From: Trichinella spiralis
Taxonomy: Eukaryota; Nematoda; Enoplea; Trichinellida; Trichinellidae
Length of the DNA: 64,000 nucleotides
Reading direction: 5' to 3'
NCBI GenBank assembly: GCA_000181795.3
Contig: CM012954.1
Coordinates: forward strand, 3,502,786-3,566,785
Each line of letters starts with the position of its first letter. Position 1 is the stretch's first letter. The notes below the pieces were generated by a model. It did not search any database. It saw only the letters and a program-made list of their open reading frames with translations, and was not told where the DNA came from. Both the position numbers and the translations under genes were made by a program. Positions 57,420-64,000 of the stretch are shown here, piece after piece.

Positions 57420-60400
57420 ATGTATCCGATTGGCATTCCAACTGTGCTAAATACCCATACGGAAGATGATGATGCCGAAAAATCACAAATTGTTCACTTA
57501 GCTTGTAATCGAGAACGAGATATATGCGTAGTTTTGTGGCGAAACGCTGTTGCTTTGTATTTTACATTTCCACAGCTATGTCTGATTTCACACTTTGCCA
57601 CAGACGAAGAATTAGATTTGATGGGTGACTATGAATGCGTAATGTGGAAACCGGATAGTACTGCATTATTGGTTCGAGTATGTATCACACATTTAATTTA
57701 CTTTTAATCGTTTCAATTTTTTAACAAAGTTTTTCTTATTGTAGACTTCAAAGAATTTTCTTTTATTATACAAAGTGAAAATCGATTGGGAATTATCTTA
57801 TCGCGTTTTTCAAGAAGCTGCTAATTCGTCTCATAGTAGCAGTTCCAATCGACCTTTTATAACAAGGAAGATTCCTGCCGTTCAGCTCACCTTAACTACA
57901 ACAGTGAACTTATCAGCTCATATTAACTGGTAACTTTTTTAATTTTTTTACTGTTTTTATATATCTTACTTTTTAACTACTTTTCCCGAAATAACTGTGT
58001 TTTATTATCATAAATCTTCATGTATATTTTTTAATGTTTAATATGGAAATTTTGTGGCTTCAAATCATTTCAAGTGTTTGCATTGTTAACAGAGTATCAT
58101 TATTTTATAAGGAAATTTTAAATCATTAATTATGTGACGTAACTGTAACGCAATCAATGGGATAGATGACTGCTCATTGTTGAACAAGATGTGTTTGTTC
58201 ATTGTTTTATTTTGTCATTATTGCCAAACAAACAGTAAAAGTTACTTTTTATTTAGAGAGGAAATAATGTATTTTATATCTGTTTAAGATTTTGTTCTTC
58301 ATTTATAATTTTTTAATTTTAAAATATTTTCAACTTGTATAGTAGTTACAGTAAGTAGTAAAATTCACAGAAATAGTAATAATTGAAATTTATGACAGTG
58401 AATAAATATGAAACAATAGTCTAATATCTAGCTGACTATATAAATTTGGGCGTTAATGTATTTTATATGTAATAATATTGTTTGAACTTGGCATTTCACT
58501 GTAGCATATTTTTTTCACATAGTGTTTTTTAAATGTGAAACGTGGCAATTTGTATCGCTGAAAATGATAAGCAAGTTGATTGTATGCTTACGTACATTAT
58601 ATTTTGCTTGCTTCAACAGATAAGAATGATTTCAAGTTCAGTTGTTTGTTTTGTTATATCTAGTTTTTATATGAGAGATTCTTCATCTGGAAATTAATTA
58701 CAGTTATTCTACTTTGAAAGAAGAGTTTCTGATCTGTTTGAAAAATGGTTTTGTTCATCGTTTTCTCTGGGATGGTCAAATTGTCGAAGAATTGGCTTGG
58801 TCAGTGGATAAAGTGCCATTTTACTTCGATCAGTTGCAGTCACGTGCTCAGTATGCGAACCGAATAGCGTCGGATTGCAGTGAATTTTCTCCCTCCACTC
58901 CCCCAACAGCAGCAGTCTGCTTTGTTGACATTTGTCATTCATCTTTTGTTGGTGGATTTTTGGTAGTGCTAAATGACGGTCGTGCTGCCCTGTTGACAGC
59001 ATTGTCACCAAGATTTCATCCTTCGGTAATGATAAGAAAATTTATTGTTCAATATGTTGAATCAAAAAAAAAAGAAAAGAATTCTTTTTTACAATCAGGA
59101 ATTGAGAGCAATTTGGGCTCCAAATGTAAATGATGCATGCTGTTGTTCAACGAATCATAAATATCGTTTATTGGCGATTGGATGTAAAGAGTAAGAAATG
59201 TTGAAAGCGAATTAAAAACCCATTTATTATTCGGTTTAAATTTTTCAGTTCTTCAGTTCTTGTTTTTCACGTCGACGATACAACTGGTGCCTTGGTGTTA
59301 ACTTACCGTACAGATTTGAATGTGATCGGCAATCCAGAATTGACTCGCAATTTGGGCCCCGTTCAGTCTGTGAAATGGGCAGCACCGGGTAACTATCTGC
59401 TGGTCAGTTGGCGTGCCATGGGTATTGGTTGCTGGTCAGTATTTGGTTCAAGATTGTGGTTCAAGCCTTGTCTGTTGGATCGCAGTTCAAATGCGATTCG
59501 TTGCTTCGACTGGGGTCCAGAAGGTCACCATGTATGGTTCACCAACGGCGTGGAGCTTTTCGTAGTTCGCCTTTTGTCTCTCTGCGATACCAATTCTGTT
59601 GTTTTAGTATGAAATGGAACCTTTTATTTTCTTCTTCTTCTTAATTTCACCTGAACAATAGCTATTAATTAATTTTCAATTTCCCTTGTTGATTTAGCGT
59701 TGATTATTATCTTTTCAGAGCGATCGAGAGAGAATTGGTTTGTATTGTGATGATCAAATTTATCTAAGTCCCGATAATGGTATCAATCGCGCATCTAATG
59801 CCGAATGGCCGCTGGCTTTTTGGCATCAAATTCAAGTGCCGTTGGAATATTTGAATTATTGTTGGCCCATTCGAGTGAGTCAATTATTGAGTTTGCGCGT
59901 GACCACTGTCAGCTTGGTTTGTTACTGCTCTTATAAATGTGAATTATTTTCTAAAAGAAACTTCTTGTTTATTTATTTATTTATTTATTATTTTTTTAAT
60001 TTCCTTTTTAGACGTGTTACTTTGATGCGATCAATAATGTAGTTTGTGTGGTGGGCAGTCGTGGTTTTGCTTATCACTTGTTGACGACCAGAAAATGGCG
60101 TCTCTTCACCAATGAGGTTCAGGTAAAAAAGAATTTGAATTTAAAATAGATGTTTTAAATTACTATCATTTTTATATATTTATATTTTAGGAGCGTCAGT
60201 TGGTGGTCGGTTCGGCAGTGCGTTATTGGAATGGTTATATAATATGTAGTTGTTACGATTTTGAAGATGAATCAGATGAAGTAGATGATTGATTGCATTT
60301 GAAAAAAAAGCTGTTTATAATAATATTTATTCTATTATTATTATTTTATTGTTAATATTAGTGTTATTTTGTTTAGCTGAGATTTTATCCAACTTCAGAA

Positions 60401-63400
60401 CGATTGGATTCTGATTATTGCACCCGTTTGACTTTGGAATCACCAGTGTTGTTGTTATCGTTACGTGAAGAAGTGTTGTTGACGTTCGATTTGGAGGCGA
60501 AATGCATTTTATACTACATGTCGATAATTGATGATGCTAAGCAGAGAACTATCAACGTGGAGAAGAAGGCTATCATTTTAGTATCGGATCTTGTTCCGCA
60601 TCCGTTTTGTGTTGCATCGGTGCATATAATCTCTAGACAGACACTTGACTGTGGCGAAGGAACGTTTTGCGGAACAGTGGACACGTTGCTGCTAAATGTA
60701 GCCGGTCGTGTGATCATGCTCACGCCTCAGACGTTATCTTGTCGACGTCACGTTGGTGATGACGTGAAAGCTTCACAACTTGAAGCGCCTTTACTGATTG
60801 CCTCGTTTGTGGAACAGATTTGGTGCGGTGCCGGTGCCGATTCTTCGAAGCCACATTTAAGCCAAGCGATTTGGATCAACTCTGGTTCTCGGGGCATGTT
60901 GATATGGATGCCATTGATGCCACGTGATGACCAGCAGCATCTTGCCACCAAGCATCAATCGTTCATTTCTAAATGGATCATGCTTGGTTTCCAGTTGTCA
61001 TCTCTGCACCCTTCAGTGGTCTGCTCGTTGAAGTGTTTTTTCTTGGGTGTGGAAAGTGAAACAGATTGTTCAAATTCTTGGATTGAACATAAACGTGAGG
61101 TGTTTCTGCATCACATTTTGAAACAGTTGCTTCGGCGAAATCTTGGCATCTATGCACTGGACATTGCGAATACTTGTCGTGATTTGCCTCATTTTCAGCA
61201 CTGTTTAGAGTTGCTTTTGCACAGTGTCCTCGAAGAGGAAGGCACTTGCTCAGAACCGATTCCAGGTTTGAATACACACATATATACATGTATAAAAGTC
61301 ACACTGTTATACTGTTTAGCACAACATGATTAAATGTGTATTAGATGAAATTACATTTTACAAAATGTATTGCTATGAATTAACGTTTCTAAATGATTGA
61401 TTCTATTTATAAATGTAATAAGATTACGATAAGCTTGTCTTTATTACTTGGTTGTACTTCTTTTAGATCCGCAGTTGCCGAGAGTTATTGAATTTTTGCG
61501 CGAATTTCCTGAATTTCTTCAAGTAATTGCTTATTGCGCGCGTAAAACTGAAATGGCACTGTGGAAATATTTGTTCCAGTATGTTGGTAGTCCAAAACAG
61601 CTGTTTCAAGTATACATTTCTTTTAATTTTACGTTGTTATTTTAATTTCTATTACCATTTGTTTCTATTTGAGATTTGTCTAAAAGAGAAACAATTGGAA
61701 ACTGCAGCTTGCTATTTTATCATTTTACAAAGCATGGAATCATCATCAGACAGTAAAAAGGTATACGATAAATACATGTGTTTGTGTGTGAAGAAATTTA
61801 AATAATAAATATTTTTCAGCTTGCCACGGAACTTTTGAAAGCCGTTTTAAACGAACGCAGATGGAATATTGCCAATGAAATTATTCGCTTTTTGAAATCC
61901 ATCGGTTAATAAATCGTTTTTTTTTCTAAAAAAGATTTGTTTTTATTAATTTTTTTTGATGATTTTCAGATCCATCCGATTTGGATTCACCTCCGACAAC
62001 ACCATTGATTTTTTTGAAACAGTCTGCACAGCCGAGAATATCTATTCTTTCTCCTACGGTTATTGAAAATTGGAATGGGTTCATGTTTGCCAATGCATCT
62101 GGTGGTGGTGGTGGTGGATCACGTTCTCGAAATCAATCTGGTACAAGTCACACAGATTCGGCTAGTCGTCACAGTTCCGCCGTCTGGTCAACGCCTTCAG
62201 TAGCTGAGCAGTCTATTTCACATGGTCAACAGCAGTCCAATTTTGGATTGGATCGAAAAAGTGACAATAATTCTATGGACGGATTTGTGCAAATTATTTT
62301 AGCTGACCATGCCAAGCAGTTGATTGCCAGCTGTCGACTGTATGATTTGATCGTATTTGCAGATCAGGTTAACTTCAACGTCATTCTGTGGTTAAATCAA
62401 CAACGGTAAGCATTTTGTCATCCATCTAGGCATATTGTATTTTTAGAATTGATAAAATTTATCAATATAATTCGTTGATTGTGTTTAGGCATCGTGCAGC
62501 GAAAGTTGTGCATTTTCCAACGGCTTTGCGAAGTTTACACTCCGATTTCAGCATTGCCTACCCTTTACCGGATACGAACTTTGATATAAGCTATTTGGGA
62601 GCGTCAGCTTTGCAAGATGTCCCTTATTCAGCTGGTAATTGAGCAGATGTGAATGGAATTGATTTTAATATTAGAATTTTTAATTTGAATTTTTGTAGAA
62701 TTGTTGGAGACGTCGAATTTGTTGAACGGCAATGGCAACGGTAATATTGGTGACGACGATTTGTCGCTGATTGAATCGCTCAGTCTTGTTGAACCGAAAG
62801 GGAAACAGCCATTTGATTCGGCTGCTGCTGGACAGTCGAACGGTTCAGTTGTTGTTGATACGCTAAAGCTGGAACTTTTGGATGGTGAATTGTTGGCAGA
62901 TGACGATTCGAAAAGAAAAATTGGCAACGAGCGGATGAGAAAAACGATGCATTTTGTCGAAAGTATTATGATAGAAGCGGCTTGTTTGGATTGGTTGTTG
63001 TTGATTGATTTGGTGTTGCGTGATTTGAGAAATTTTCGGTCATTGTTGTTGATGACCATCTCTTCCACGAACGCAGATGAAATGAAAGCGTTGGACAACG
63101 GTTTGACAGATTTGATTCAGTGGGCTGAGAAGGATTGGTATGTGTATATATTTTTTTCGACTTTTTGATGATTTAATAAGATCATTTAAGTTAAAATTGT
63201 TTTTTGTTTTGTATTTTCAGCTTTGCTTATGTACCGTTTTTTAAAGCTGTTCGTGATGCTTTGCAACATGTGTGTGCCGAACGCTTGGAAGACGATTATT
63301 TCAATATTGGCAATGGGAATTCAGCGACGTCGATGAAATCTGTGGAAAATGCTGCGATTTCTGTTTCGTCGACATTATCTGTACGAGAGTTGGCCATAAA

Positions 63401-63548
63401 AAATCTCAGCAAAATTGAATCCAAAGCAGCTTTCAGCGAAACGTTTTCCAGTCGACCTCAGCTCGGACGACATTATGTATCCTCTGTTGAAGATCATTTG
63501 ATAAATCCTGTTTCTCCTTCAGAACATACATCCTGTTCGATGATGTGA
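57420..63548 (+). CDS. ric1: RIC1 homologue (RAB6A-GEF complex partner 1), complete
   Basis: RIC1 with RGP1 activates Rab6 at the Golgi. Sixteen exons, the joins checked in phase: 57420-57676, about 57745-57929, about 58702-59024, 59098-59191, about 59249-59611, about 59719-59871, 60012-60122, about 60191-60280, about 60378-61265, about 61467-61611, about 61673-61759, about 61821-61906, about 61971-62406, about 62490-62634, about 62699-63136 and 63222-63548. The start [10 protein letters not shown] aligns with the human MYFLSG start, so I chose it over the upstream open frame. Conserved blocks: N-terminal WD region ([15 protein letters not shown]-type [28 protein letters not shown]), then [58 protein letters not shown] and [16 protein letters not shown]. 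The linker after 62090 has a glycine run and is serine-rich, as in other RIC1 proteins. Poly(A) signal at 63729-63734. Confidence 0.95.
62098..62120. repeat. (GGT)n tract coding glycines in RIC1
   Basis: A short GGT run codes six glycines in the flexible linker of RIC1. Confidence 0.85.
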
Positions 63549-64000
63549 TAAGCTCACTTCAGTTTCAGTAATTCCGGTTGTTTGATGCACTGTGCTCATA
63601 TTTGTTGTTTAGTCGAGCTGTTTATTATTGTTAAGCCAAACAGTTGATCCTCTTTCTGTTTCTCTTTTTGTAAAATAATGACATCGTTGCGCATTTATGT
63701 CTTTGGATCTATTTTGTTTTTTTCTTCGAATAAATAATTATGCATGTAAAGTTCTTTTCATTAATTTCTAGAAAGGTTGAATTCCGCTATTAAGAAAAAG
63801 GAAATTTATTTACAATTATGAAATTTCAATTATTCACTTGACAATACATTATGTTTATTGCGTTTATTTTCAGCTTTAATATTTATGCATATTGTATGAG
63901 CGTACGTCTACTGTCGATATATTTACAGTATTACGAGTTCAACAAAGTTCAGATTCGCTGATCGGTTTTGTACAAAAGTTTCGTAGCTGCACTACTACCA
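63549..64000. other. RIC1 3' UTR and right edge
   Basis: AATAAA at 63729-63734 lies about 180 nt after the RIC1 stop. The rest to the window edge is AT-rich with no gene seen. Confidence 0.55.

Overview
The window looks like nuclear DNA of a nematode. It is AT-rich, its multi-exon genes have mostly short introns (about 40-150 nt) whose acceptors are often TTTTCAG or TTTTTAG, and it holds astacins ending in ShKT domains, an EndoU ribonuclease and an MSP-domain protein. An Enoplea/clade I worm is possible but is only a guess. I see no transposon, retroelement or prokaryotic sequence. Coding ranges below run from start to stop codon and include introns. Exon ends were set by eye from GT/AG sites and reading phase.

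Left part (1-20 kb): a large minus-strand cadherin (5' end at 6339, 3' end near or beyond the left edge), then two paralogous minus-strand astacin metalloproteases (7279-10671 and 12307-16351) with the same exon plan: signal-peptide exon, propeptide, catalytic domain and a C-terminal ShKT exon. Two intergenic stretches hold clusters of small hairpins that no gene explains: 11109-11200, which has an Sm-like site, and 17216-17297.

Middle part (20-42 kb): a FAM161-like ciliary/centrosomal protein, an ADCK1-like mitochondrial atypical kinase, calreticulin with an ERSE-like promoter element, and an unusual run of intronless genes (calreticulin, a DHHC palmitoyltransferase, a Tim17-like membrane protein, an MSP-domain protein, an SRR1-like protein). 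Mixed with these are mitochondrial uL2m (MRPL2), TIMM21, an unrecognised three-exon minus-strand gene near 38 kb, a secreted EndoU ribonuclease and a TMEM121-family membrane protein.

Right part (42-64 kb): a long minus-strand NACHT/WD40 protein of the NWD type (42851-51936, with a likely 5' exon and uORF further upstream), an AFMID-like kynurenine formamidase with an unexplained N-terminal exon, and a plus-strand RIC1 homologue (57420-63548) complete in 16 exons.

Themes: extracellular proteolysis and adhesion on the left; ER quality control and mitochondrial housekeeping in the middle; a signalling-type STAND ATPase, tryptophan catabolism and Golgi Rab6 activation on the right. I see no sign that these genes form one system.
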